Below are positions 18,686-26,372 of a DNA stretch of 64,000 nt, in pieces. The DNA is from Desulfopila inferna (GTDB lineage Bacteria; Desulfobacterota; Desulfobulbia; Desulfobulbales; Desulfocapsaceae). Under the pieces are notes generated by a model. That model was not told where the DNA came from, did not search any database, and worked only from the letters and a program-made list of their open reading frames with translations. Both the position numbers and the translations under genes were made by a program. How positions within the stretch are numbered: the stretch's first letter is position 1; each line of letters starts with the position of its first letter. The DNA is taken from positions 62,001 to 126,000 of the forward strand of contig NZ_JAFFQE010000006.1 of the NCBI RefSeq assembly GCF_016919005.1, read 5' to 3'.

Positions 18686-19066
18686 TCAGTGAAGCAATTC
18701 CCGGACCACCTTCAGTATCTCCGATTTTTTAAACGGCTTGGCCATGGCCCTGACATTATCCAGGTATCCGGCAACCGCCAGGTATCTTTCCTTGGCTATT
18801 GCCCCACCTCCGGAGATGGCAATCACCGGCACGCTCTCATTGATTTGGCGCAGTTCAAGAATCGTTTTCAGACCGTCTTTTACAGGCATGACAATGTCGG
18901 TTATAACAAGATCTGTCGGTTTTTCGCGAAACAGCCGCAGCCCTATCTCGCCATTCAAGGCAAGATACACAATGTAGCCTTCTTCCATCAGCACCTTTTC
19001 TAAAAACCGGAGCGTGAGCTCCTCGTCATCTATGATCAGAATTTTTTTCACACCATTCCTCTTCAA
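18686..19066 (-). CDS. Stand-alone response-regulator receiver protein
   Basis: A 126-residue CheY-like REC domain with no output domain. It has the acidic pair DD near residues 13-14, the phospho-acceptor Asp in LVITDIVMP (about residue 57), a Ser/Thr switch in AISGGG and the conserved Lys in MAKPFKK. It should be phosphorylated by an unlinked histidine kinase. The ATG lies 171 bases from the stop of dnaE2, so it may be read from the same transcript, but the gap carries diverged repeat sequence. Confidence 0.9.
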   Translation of the reverse strand: MKRNGVKKILIIDDEELTLRFLEKVLMEEGYIVYLALNGEIGLRLFREKPTDLVITDIVMPVKDGLKTILELRQINESVPVIAISGGGAIAKERYLAVAGYLDNVRAMAKPFKKSEILKVVRELLH

Positions 19067-19237
19067 CTTGATCTGGGAGTGTGTCCGAAAACAGGCATTT
19101 TTCGGAGTCGTCGCACTTCATTTCGCTATCTGCGAGCATTGATTTTCTGATTCACCGGCAATCGTAAAAGCTTTTCGAACATAATGGACTCGGCGACTTC
19201 GATGAACTATGGAGTCCTGGTATTGTAAGTTACACCT

Positions 19238-22234
19238 TTACCTTACTTTTTCCAATGCGTCAACTCTATCAACCGTCAAGGTAACCGCCCCAAAATCACT
19301 TTCCACCAGCCCATCGAGGACATAAGGTTTTCCCGAACGCAGGATATTGGCATAGCGCCGATAGACACGGGGAAAAAATGTAGCCTCCACCAGACCATAT
19401 TCGTCTTCAAAGGTGAGAAATTCCATAGCTTCGCCGGTTTTGGTCGACACCAGTTTTCCGGTGAGGAGCCAGCCGAGGAAACGGATGCGTTTCCCTACAT
19501 GACTTTTAAAATTACGGGAGATCACCATAGTACCGACCCTTTTCCTGAAAAGAACCACGGGATGGACGCTGCACAGAAACCCCAGCGCCTGATACTCCCT
19601 TCGCAGCATTTCCTCAGGAGCAGGCTCAGCAAGATCGGGGGCAGGCGGCAGCTGAATCCGGAACAGCGGCGCCTTTTTGCCGGATGCCGTCAGCCTGCGA
19701 AAGCGGGCCAGTTCCCAGAGCAGCACCGTCCGATTCGCCTTGTGCTGCAGCGAATCGAGAGCTCCGCAGTGGATGAGCTGCCGGGCCTCATCCTCGGAGG
19801 GCTGCGTCCTCTGAAAAAAATCGGCGGGATCTTTATAGTTGCCGCCCTGTTCCCTGTTAGAGCAAATGCGTTCAATCAGTTTTTCCGAAACACCATGTAC
19901 AGCCCGCAGCCCCACGCGAATACGACGATTTTTACCTTTCCATTTCCTGCCGCTTAAATTGACATCGGGAGGCAAAATTGTCACTCCGCAGCGCTTTACC
20001 TCCGAGACATAGGCAAAGGTGGAATAATACCCTCCCTCATTGGAAATCACCGCCGCCATGAATTCCGCGGGAAAGTAGGTCTTCAGGTAGGCCGCCTGGA
20101 AAGATACCCGTGCATAGGAGGCCGAATGCGGCTTGCAGAACGAGTACCCGTCAAAGCTCATCATCATCGCCCAGATGGCCTCAACTTCCCTTTCTCCTAT
20201 GTCCCTGGCGCTGCAGCCTGCAAAGAACTCCTGCCGATAGTCGGCGAGTTTGTGCTCCTTATCCTTTTTCGACATGATCTTGCGCAGGCCATCCGCCCGG
20301 GCATGACTGAACCCGGCCAGATGCACAGCCACCCGGGAAACATCCTCCTGATATACCATCAGGCCGAAGGTCTCATCCAGAACATCTTTCAACTCATAAT
20401 GAAGCGGCTGCCACTCTCCCCCATGAAGACGACGCACATATTCACGGACAAATTCATTTGCCGCGGGACGGATGATGGATGACTGGATGACAAGCTGTTC
20501 ATAGTCTCCATCGCCCGCCTTCTGCTGGAGCAGACGCATGGCCGGACTTTCTATGTAAAAACACCCCATGGTGGCACCGCGGCCCACGGTTTTCCGGGTC
20601 GGCTCATCGTCCTCCGGCACCCAGCCCCGTTCCCGAAAAATCACACCATGAGCGCGCACCCCGGCGATGCAGTCACGAATAACCCCGAGGCTCCTGTTGC
20701 CCAGCAGATCTATCTTGACCAGCCCCGCATCCTCGGCACCGTCCTTTTCCCATTGAATAATCGGCACTCCCTTGGGAGCATACTCCACCGGTACATAATT
20801 GCTGATCGGCTGCGGCGTGATAATCACCCCTCCCGGATGAACCGAAATATATCGGGGAATGCCGATAATTTTTGCGGCAACCCGTATAATCTCAGGCCAG
20901 GGGCCGCTCAGGTTCTCCCCCCGTAATGTCGGCATATTTCCCATCTGCTCAAGGAGATCCGCGCCCCGGGAAAACCACGGCAGTTTTTTGGTAATGCGCG
21001 AAATCTCATATCCCGGCATACCGTAGGCTTTGGCGGTTTCACGAATGGCCATTCGCGGTTTGAAAAAAATATGATTGCACACCATAGCCGCATGGCCCTG
21101 ATGATCGTTGAGCACCTCATGCAGGACTTCGTCTCTTTCATCCCAGGCAAAGTCGATATCGATATCAGGGGGGTCGATGCGGCCGGGGTTGAGAAATCGT
21201 TCGAAGTAGAGATTGTATTTAATGGGACATACATTGGTAATTTCAAGGCAATAGGCCACCAGAGAGGCGGCGCCCGACCCCCTGCCGCAGATGCGCCGTT
21301 TCCTTCTGCTGCCGTCTTTCCGAGGGCGGTGCACGATATTGCGGACCACCAGAAAATACGAGGAAAAGCCCATGCTCTCAATAACTGCCAGTTCATGCTC
21401 CAGTCGGTCGACGACCACCTCGGTCAAATCGGTGCCATACCTCTTTTCGGCCCCGCGATAGGCCCACTGCCGCAGAGTGTGTGCCGCAGATTCGCTTCCT
21501 TTCCACGGAGGCATGACCAGACCGAAGTCCGGGCCGTCAAAGAGGCATTCTCCGGCCAGACGGTAACTCTCTCTGAGAGTCTCCGGCCATATGGCAAAAC
21601 GGGCGCTGTAGACATCGGGCGCAGCAAAGCTGTTAACGACGGTGCATTTTTCCGCTTCCAGTGCCTCTGAAATACTTATATTCCGATCTATTGCCCGCAG
21701 CAGGACATAAAGAGCGATATCCTCCTGTTCAGCAATGCCGCAGTCATGTGTTGCCACGGCTCTGATCCGCTTCTGCTGCGCCCATTTGCGCAGTACGGCT
21801 GCCTTCTCGGTTGGCCGCGGCCCTAAATCGGCAACCGGATTGGCACCTTTTTCCTGCAGAAAACGCAGGATTTGCTGATCCCGGGAGAGCACAAATAACC
21901 CATCTGAAAACTGCGCCAGTGCTTTTTCCAGGCTGAAGTTTTTCTCCGTATGTCTCCTGGTCAGCAGATTGCACAGATGGCTGTATCCTGTCCGGTTGCG
22001 TACCAGACAGGTCACTATCCGGTCCGTTCCGGGTTCGCTGATCTCGCTGCCGATGATGGGCCTGATCCCCTCCCTCCGGCAGGCCGCGAGAAAGGCCCAC
22101 GTCCCATACAAGTTGTCCCGGTCGGTCAGGGCCACGCTTTTATAGCCATACCTTTTAGCCCGGGCACAGATTTCCGCAGGCGACATAGTCCCCCGCATGA
22201 GTGAATAATAGGAACGAACATGAAGTGGAAACAC
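19238..22234 (-). CDS. dnaE2: Error-prone DNA polymerase III alpha subunit DnaE2
   Basis: The 998-residue protein has the PHP-polymerase-HhH-OB architecture of a C-family polymerase and the short length of DnaE2. The palm carries PPDIDIDFAWDERDEV near residues 353-368 with the catalytic Asp pair, and CGRGSGAASLVAYCL precedes it. The C-terminal OB fold is near LGWLLTGKLVSTKTGEAMEF. The PHP motifs are degenerate: LHVRSYYSL instead of HxHS, and LTDRDNLYG instead of LTDHNGLYG, so no PHP nuclease activity is expected. The start is GTG at 22234. It works in SOS mutagenesis with ImuB-type partners; the ImuB-like gene lies upstream on the same strand, separated by a 395-base repeat-filled gap. Confidence 0.92.
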   Translation of the reverse strand: MFPLHVRSYYSLMRGTMSPAEICARAKRYGYKSVALTDRDNLYGTWAFLAACRREGIRPIIGSEISEPGTDRIVTCLVRNRTGYSHLCNLLTRRHTEKNFSLEKALAQFSDGLFVLSRDQQILRFLQEKGANPVADLGPRPTEKAAVLRKWAQQKRIRAVATHDCGIAEQEDIALYVLLRAIDRNISISEALEAEKCTVVNSFAAPDVYSARFAIWPETLRESYRLAGECLFDGPDFGLVMPPWKGSESAAHTLRQWAYRGAEKRYGTDLTEVVVDRLEHELAVIESMGFSSYFLVVRNIVHRPRKDGSRRKRRICGRGSGAASLVAYCLEITNVCPIKYNLYFERFLNPGRIDPPDIDIDFAWDERDEVLHEVLNDHQGHAAMVCNHIFFKPRMAIRETAKAYGMPGYEISRITKKLPWFSRGADLLEQMGNMPTLRGENLSGPWPEIIRVAAKIIGIPRYISVHPGGVIITPQPISNYVPVEYAPKGVPIIQWEKDGAEDAGLVKIDLLGNRSLGVIRDCIAGVRAHGVIFRERGWVPEDDEPTRKTVGRGATMGCFYIESPAMRLLQQKAGDGDYEQLVIQSSIIRPAANEFVREYVRRLHGGEWQPLHYELKDVLDETFGLMVYQEDVSRVAVHLAGFSHARADGLRKIMSKKDKEHKLADYRQEFFAGCSARDIGEREVEAIWAMMMSFDGYSFCKPHSASYARVSFQAAYLKTYFPAEFMAAVISNEGGYYSTFAYVSEVKRCGVTILPPDVNLSGRKWKGKNRRIRVGLRAVHGVSEKLIERICSNREQGGNYKDPADFFQRTQPSEDEARQLIHCGALDSLQHKANRTVLLWELARFRRLTASGKKAPLFRIQLPPAPDLAEPAPEEMLRREYQALGFLCSVHPVVLFRKRVGTMVISRNFKSHVGKRIRFLGWLLTGKLVSTKTGEAMEFLTFEDEYGLVEATFFPRVYRRYANILRSGKPYVLDGLVESDFGAVTLTVDRVDALEKVR

Positions 22235-22288
22235 TACAATAGACCTGCGCTAAAAATAAAGTAACTCTTCAGCAGCACACCATATGGC

Positions 22289-22330
22289 GCACCCGGAGTC
22301 GGAGTTTATTCCCGTCAGGGTGCTTACCTC
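22289..22330 (-). repeat. EVGVYARTGAYR-type repeat, copy 2
   Basis: Minus-strand reading gives TAAGCACCCTGACGGGAATA then AACTCCGACTCCGGG, matching the copies at 26297, 45906 and 50243. It abuts a CCAGCTC-type repeat at 22331. Confidence 0.65.
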
Positions 22331-22386
22331 TAACCCAGCTGAGCTGGACTCTTTACAGTACCCCCTTGAGGGGTATAAGTACCTTG
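22331..22386 (-). repeat. CCAGCTC/ACCCCCTTGAGGGGT repeat, copy 3
   Basis: TAACCCAGCTGAGCTGGACT followed by CTTTACAGTACCCCCTTGAG then GGGTATAAGTACC. The block recurs at 59902-59955 and its second half at 62124-62150. ACCCCCTTGAGGGGT is a palindrome. Confidence 0.65.
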
Positions 22387-22533
22387 GCTGTATGTGTAAG
22401 TTGACGGCTTTTAAGACAGTTTCCATTTTCTTGTTTTATGTGTCGGTTTTTGGGGAGTAAGGTACTAAACAGTTACAGACAGAGGGTTGCCAAATAATGA
22501 GAATCAACCTGAATAGTTACAAAATAAATATAC

Positions 22534-22592
22534 CTGATTACCCCTAACCCTCAGCTCAAGGCCAGAAAATACTGAGTTTCAGGGGTAACCAG
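22534..22592. repeat. CTGATTAC-terminal inverted repeat element, empty form 1
   Basis: A 59-bp palindromic element. CTGATTACCCCT at the left end is mirrored by AGGGGTAACCAG at the right end, and CCTCAG/CTGAG extend the inner stem. The small loop is CTCAAGGCCAGAAAAT. Flanks ATATAC on the left and A-rich on the right resemble those of the 26195 copy. Confidence 0.7.
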
Positions 22593-22629
22593 AAAAAAAT
22601 AGGTGATTGGGTAATTGCCAACCCCGGCA

Positions 22630-23841
22630 TCATGAGGGCTGAAGCGTCGTTTCCCGTCCGTGCCGTGGCGCGCCACTACTGCCGGCGTGTATCAGAGAAG
22701 ACCCAAAACGGTTCCTGATTTCATCCATCGCCCCCAAAATTTTCTCATCTCCTTTATTTTTTGGAGATTCCGCAGGAAATAAAGAAAGCTGCGGTGATTG
22801 ACGATGCAGCCGGTCACAGACAAGATAACAGCTTCGTATCCGTGTCCGCCGCCTCCAGGCGCGCTGCAGGGCAAGCATGGCCATATCCCTGAGGACAAAA
22901 TCACTGGAGGTACCGACCCGCCGCGACGCCTGGCGAATAACCGCGGCACCATCGGAGTAAATGATTCTGATCCCGAGACGCCGTGCCTCCCGCCTGGTGG
23001 AACGCAGCTCGCTTCCCGCCTCGGCGGCCATGCGGCCGACCACATTCCGCACCTCTTCTCTGTCGTTGGTGTCATCGCCAAAATGATGTTCATGACTGAC
23101 GGAGACCGCCTGTTTAACTCCCCCGGCAACCATCTCCCGGCTGACTCCGCGACTGGTCTCGTAGAAGAATTCGCCGCGGCGGCCGAAGGGCACCATCAAT
23201 TCCTGCCTGCTCAGCCGGGCAATCTCCCCTATTCTGGTGATATTGAATTCACGAAGCCTGCGCATTTCCACCGCACTGACTCCCGGCAGCAGAAAGACGG
23301 AGAGCGGCGCCAGGAATTCTTCCTCTTCGCCGCATGCAACAATATATTCTCCCACCGGTTTGACCAGACGGGAGGCCACTTTGGCGACAAGCTTGTTGGA
23401 TGACAGGGTCCAGATAGGATCAACCCCCAGGTCGCGGCACACCTCCTTGCGCACCTTCCAGCCGATATCCGGAGCAGGACCGAACAGTCGGTGGGTTCCG
23501 GTCACATCGACAAAAAGATGACCGTCAGCCGGACCGTATTCGATCAGCGGGGAAAATCGTTTGGCTCTTTTCAGAAAATCACGCATGGCCCGCTGGTAGA
23601 GACCCACTTTCGGCGGCAGAATCTCGGCAGCTCGGCATATCCTGGTCGCCTGAAATAGCGGCATTCCTTTGCGCACTCCCTCCTGAAAAGCCTCTTCGCT
23701 CATATCATAAACCACCGCTCTGGCGGCTTGCAGCGGCGCGATGATAAGAGGCTTGCCGCGCAGAGAGATGTCGACAACCCTTTCCACGGCCACGGCAAAA
23801 TCAGCCACATTGAAATGAAGTATGGATCGTTCGCGCTGCAT
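22630..23841 (-). CDS. ImuB-like, catalytically inactive Y-family polymerase
   Basis: The 403-residue protein aligns with DinB/ImuB (ILHFNVADFAVAVE, GMPLFQATRICR, FVDVTGTHRLFG, LSSNKLVAKVASRLVKP, LLPGVSAVEMRRLREFNI with the HhH). The catalytic carboxylates are gone: the first motif has Asn11 and Ala13 for the two Asp, and the SLDE motif reads PADGH with Gly107 and His108. That is the state of ImuB, the non-catalytic hub of the DnaE2 mutasome. A beta-clamp-binding motif QLSLF is at residues 351-355, near the C-terminus. The gene starts 6 bases after the DUF72 stop, in an operon with lexA. It is shorter than typical ImuB (about 500 residues), so the exact subfamily is uncertain. Confidence 0.82.
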   Translation of the reverse strand: MQRERSILHFNVADFAVAVERVVDISLRGKPLIIAPLQAARAVVYDMSEEAFQEGVRKGMPLFQATRICRAAEILPPKVGLYQRAMRDFLKRAKRFSPLIEYGPADGHLFVDVTGTHRLFGPAPDIGWKVRKEVCRDLGVDPIWTLSSNKLVAKVASRLVKPVGEYIVACGEEEEFLAPLSVFLLPGVSAVEMRRLREFNITRIGEIARLSRQELMVPFGRRGEFFYETSRGVSREMVAGGVKQAVSVSHEHHFGDDTNDREEVRNVVGRMAAEAGSELRSTRREARRLGIRIIYSDGAAVIRQASRRVGTSSDFVLRDMAMLALQRAWRRRTRIRSCYLVCDRLHRQSPQLSLFPAESPKNKGDEKILGAMDEIRNRFGSSLIHAGSSGAPRHGRETTLQPS

Positions 23842-23847
23842 CTTGTT

Positions 23848-24708
23848 CTAGGAGTCTCTTAGTATGCGCTGCAGTTCCCCGGCGTTTCTCGGTGCCTGAG
23901 CCCGCACGTGGTTATTGAAGAAAATCATACCCTTTGAAGTCTTTTCCGACATGGTGCGAATGCCTCCCCTTGCCCACTCCTGCAGCTCAGCCGTCGAATA
24001 GTCATAATCGAACTTCTTCTGCATATTGCTGGATCTCCAGCCGCTCCGGTTGCGCCCATGGAAACGCAGATAAAAAAAATCCGTACTGGTAACGATATCA
24101 AGAGGCGGGAACAGCCCCGGCAAAGGCGGAGCATCGACGGCAACCAGAGCGATATTGCGTCGTTCAAGTTCGGCAAAGACCTGATCGACGGCCCAGGAGG
24201 CATGACGAAACTCCACCGCCAGCGGCAATCCCTGCAGCCCGTCAAGCAGCTTTGCCAGGTAATAGCGATTCTGTTCAGTCCTGTTGAAATTTGGCGGTAG
24301 CTGGATAAGCACGGCGGCCAGACGATCGCCCAGCGGCTCGATTCCCCGGCGATACAATTGCAGCTGGGTATCCCGGTCTTCCCGGCGCTCATGGGTCAGG
24401 GTTCTGGTCAGCTTTGCCGCAAAACGAAAATCAGCGGGCACCTTGACCGCCATCCGGGCAACGGCTTCGGCCCGGGGCATCTGGTACCAGGTATAGTTGA
24501 GTTCCACCACGGGAAAGAACCGCATATACAGGCCGAGCATATCGGCGGTCCTGGTACCTGGGGGATAAAAACCGCTGTCGCTCCATTCGGTATACGAATA
24601 GCCGGAGGTGCCGATCAGCAGTGGGCAACCGGTGCTGCCGACCACTGGTTTGCTCAGCGCAGAGAGCCCAAACATCATGGCTCCCGGTTCAGCTGTGGCA
24701 GTCATCAT
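23848..24708 (-). CDS. DUF72 family protein (YecE-like)
   Basis: The 286-residue protein shows DUF72 marks: LLIGTSGYSYTEW near residue 31, GFYPPGTRTADML, VELNYTWYQMP, FRFAAKLTRTLTHER, LPLAVEFRHASW and YLRFHGRNRSGW near residue 215. The fold is a TIM-barrel-like domain of unknown biochemical function. The ATG overlaps the lexA stop by four bases (ATGA), and GGAGGA within the end of lexA lies at the right distance. It therefore belongs to the lexA transcript, in the place where imuA usually stands in lexA-imuA-imuB-dnaE2 cassettes. There is no RecA-like P-loop, so it is not an ImuA homologue. Confidence 0.85.
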   Translation of the reverse strand: MMTATAEPGAMMFGLSALSKPVVGSTGCPLLIGTSGYSYTEWSDSGFYPPGTRTADMLGLYMRFFPVVELNYTWYQMPRAEAVARMAVKVPADFRFAAKLTRTLTHERREDRDTQLQLYRRGIEPLGDRLAAVLIQLPPNFNRTEQNRYYLAKLLDGLQGLPLAVEFRHASWAVDQVFAELERRNIALVAVDAPPLPGLFPPLDIVTSTDFFYLRFHGRNRSGWRSSNMQKKFDYDYSTAELQEWARGGIRTMSEKTSKGMIFFNNHVRAQAPRNAGELQRILRDS

Positions 24709-25346
24709 CGATTGCTTCCTCCGATATCATCAATGGTATCACGGATAACACCCACAACCTTTCCCTGGACAAGCAATTCTCCGAACTGATAGTGCATGGT
24801 CCTGTACGCCGTGTTTTCCGGGCGCATTTCAATATGATCGTTTTTCAGGAAAAAACGTTTCACCGTCGCCTCCTCTCCATGGATCAACGCCGCGACGATC
24901 TCGCCGTTTTCCGCATACTGCCTCGCCTCGCAGATCACCAGATCACCATCGAGGATACCGGCATCCTGCATGGAATCCCCGGTAATGCGCAGACAGAAAA
25001 GATTGTCGCCGCGAAACCGGTTGCCGTCGACCACAACGGTGCCCTCCCATTCCTGCTGAGCATACATAGGCAGACCGGCGGTAATCTGGCCGATAACGGG
25101 AAGCTCACGTACCCGCTGCCCCTGGTCTCCGCCGACTGTACCATCCCGCAGACGAAGAGTGCGGCTATAGTGGCCGTCGCGCTCCAGCAGACCCTTTTTT
25201 TCAAGCTGCTGTATCATCTGGGCCACGGCGGTATGGCTTACACCCATCTCAAGCGCGGCCTCTCTCAGACTCGGCGCCCCTCCATTCTCGGTTATCTTCT
25301 TTTTAAGATAACTGAAAAAATGCTCCTGTTTCTCGGTCAGTTCCAT
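24705..25346 (-). CDS. lexA: LexA-type SOS repressor
   Basis: LexA represses SOS genes and cleaves itself when RecA filaments form. The 213 residues have an N-terminal winged helix (GGAPSLREAALEMGVSHTAVAQMIQQLEKKG), the scissile Ala90-Gly91 in QITAGLP, the nucleophile Ser125 in TGDSMQDAG and the base Lys163 in ATVKRFF. All are intact, so it should be autocleavable. The recognition helix differs from E. coli LexA, in line with a different operator. It is the first gene of the lexA-DUF72-ImuB-like operon, and may be a second, cassette-specific LexA. Confidence 0.93.
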   Translation of the reverse strand: MELTEKQEHFFSYLKKKITENGGAPSLREAALEMGVSHTAVAQMIQQLEKKGLLERDGHYSRTLRLRDGTVGGDQGQRVRELPVIGQITAGLPMYAQQEWEGTVVVDGNRFRGDNLFCLRITGDSMQDAGILDGDLVICEARQYAENGEIVAALIHGEEATVKRFFLKNDHIEMRPENTAYRTMHYQFGELLVQGKVVGVIRDTIDDIGGSNR

Positions 25347-25360
25347 ATGCTCTCCAGCTT

Positions 25361-25376
25361 AATGTATATGTACATT
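25361..25376. promoter_or_regulatory. Candidate LexA operator 1 upstream of lexA
   Basis: AATGTATATGTACATT is an imperfect 16-bp palindrome (AATGTA/TACATT, 14 of 16 positions symmetric). It begins 15 bases before the lexA start codon and overlaps the predicted transcription start. Autoregulation is the rule for lexA, so this is the best operator candidate. Confidence 0.55.
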
Positions 25377-25382
25377 TTCCTA

Positions 25383-25410
25383 ATAATATCATTTCAAGGA
25401 TTATTGTCAA
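25383..25410 (-). promoter_or_regulatory. lexA promoter
   Basis: On the minus strand TTGACA (25410-25405) and TATTAT (25388-25383) are 16 bases apart. The start point would fall near 25376, inside the first palindrome. Confidence 0.55.
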
Positions 25411-25413
25411 TTT

Positions 25414-25427
25414 ACATTTATAAATGT
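25414..25427. promoter_or_regulatory. Perfect palindrome upstream of the lexA promoter
   Basis: ACATTTATAAATGT is a perfect 14-bp palindrome 68 bases upstream of the start codon. It contains the same ACATT/AATGT half-sites as the first palindrome but in opposite order, so it may be a second LexA site or a site for another regulator. Confidence 0.4.
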
Positions 25428-25689
25428 CAAGCGCTTCCGGCAACAGTATATGTCAGGCTCTACAGATGAACCCATTGATTCGCAAATGGATTTTTTCTGC
25501 TGATCGGTACAGGAAAAAAAATCAGGAATGAAATGCTGGTGATTAAACATGCAGGAGGGGGAGCCAGCTTGAAGGACGTGTGTTACTGGCAGGTTTGATA
25601 TAGGTAGTTATACCAGAGACCTGCCAGGAACCTGCAAATGCGGAAGAGCGGACTTTCTCGATCGGATGCTTATGGCGACGCTATCGAAA

Positions 25690-25887
25690 TTACGATCTAC
25701 GCCCACCCTTGCCGCCACCACCGCGGCCCCGACCGCCGCCGGTACCGTCACGACGGCCTTTTCCACCACCACGCCCGAGTCCTCTGCCGGGTTGTTCCTG
25801 ATTGGGATTCTTCCGAAAAGAGTCCTTTTTATTGTCCTGCTGGGTCGTTCCGCTTCCGCCCTTTCTGTTCCTGTCTTCCTGTTGCAT
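25690..25887 (-). CDS. Small Gly/Arg-rich protein
   Basis: A 65-residue, very basic protein. The first half is Gln/Asn/Lys-rich (QQEDRNRKGG, NKKDSFRKNPN), the second a run of Gly and Arg/Lys (RGLGRGGGKGRRDG and GGGRGRGGGGKGGRRS) like RGG boxes that bind RNA. I chose ATG at 25887 because AAGGAGGG stands 7 bases before it; the longer frame to 25926 lacks such a site. I do not recognise the family. It is divergently placed from nothing obvious and lies upstream of the SOS cassette on the same strand. A TGTACATTT element at 25933 recalls the lexA palindrome. Confidence 0.55.
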   Translation of the reverse strand: MQQEDRNRKGGSGTTQQDNKKDSFRKNPNQEQPGRGLGRGGGKGRRDGTGGGRGRGGGGKGGRRS

Positions 25888-26194
25888 TTTGCTGCCCTCC
25901 TTGAAAATGGCATGGTTGCCGACCAATCATTTTGTACATTTGCCCATAATGTAGTGATTAAACTTTTTCATGCAACTACTATTATGCCAACCACCAATTC
26001 AGGAAAATGCCAGGGAATCCCCATAATCCTTCCGAATCGGATCGTTTATTCCTGCAAGACAGGACCGCAGGCGGCAATCATAGCAGCTCCGCCTTTGCTC
26101 TTCTCTTCAATCCATGAACTGGCGCAGACATTCAACGCAAGACTTCTCTACAGATCCGAACGGCACGTTTTTTGCTTTTACAGAATAAAGATAC

Positions 26195-26251
26195 CTGATT
26201 ACCCCTGATCCTCAGCTCCAGACCGAAATGCTGAGTTTCAGGGGGAATCAG
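26195..26251. repeat. CTGATTAC-terminal inverted repeat element, empty form 2
   Basis: A 57-bp palindrome. CTGATTACCCCTGATCCTCA and the mirrored TGAGTTTCAGGGGGAATCAG face each other across a short loop. It is the closest relative of the 22534 copy, including the AAxATAC left flank. Confidence 0.7.
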
Positions 26252-26296
26252 ATAAAGAATCTCGTAAAAGTCATCGAAGTTGCCGAGATGGGCTCT

Positions 26297-26340
26297 GCGA
26301 TAAGCACCCGTGCGGACATAAACTCCGACTTCGAGAAAGC
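26297..26340 (+). repeat. EVGVYARTGAYR-type repeat, copy 3
   Basis: GCGATAAGCACCCGTGCGGA followed by CATAAACTCCGACTTCGAGA. It is preceded by AAAGTCATCGAAGTTGCCGA (also seen in degenerate form near 1255) and followed by AAAGCTCGATATACT, which recurs at 38699. Confidence 0.65.
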
Positions 26341-26372
26341 TCGATATACTCCTACACAGCGGAGGGATGCCC

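Larger units (their letters stand above)
22235..22629. other. Repeat-filled gap between the ImuB-like gene and dnaE2
   Basis: The 395 bases contain three repeat types in a row: EVGVYARTGAYR-type (22289-22330), CCAGCTC/ACCCCC type (22331-22386) and an empty CTGATTAC-terminal hairpin (22534-22592). I see no gene. A dnaE2 promoter would have to lie here, but no good consensus pair stands out. Confidence 0.55.
25347..25684. other. lexA upstream region
   Basis: This 340-base stretch contains the lexA promoter and two palindromes (25361-25376, 25414-25427) and, further out, a hairpin at 25586-25627 in which CTGGCAGGT pairs with ACCTGCCAG around a 24-base loop. Near 25632 a short GCGGAAGAGCGGACTTTCTC segment resembles the repeats at 45885 and 52828. 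No gene seen. Confidence 0.5.
25888..26372. other. Gene-free stretch before the trehalose fusion gene
   Basis: The 485 bases contain a TGTACATTT element (25933-25941), an empty CTGATTAC-terminal hairpin (26195-26251) and an EVGVYARTGAYR-type repeat (26297-26340). ORFs that cross it on both strands are shadows of repeats. GGAGG at 26361 is the ribosome-binding site of the next gene. Confidence 0.5.
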
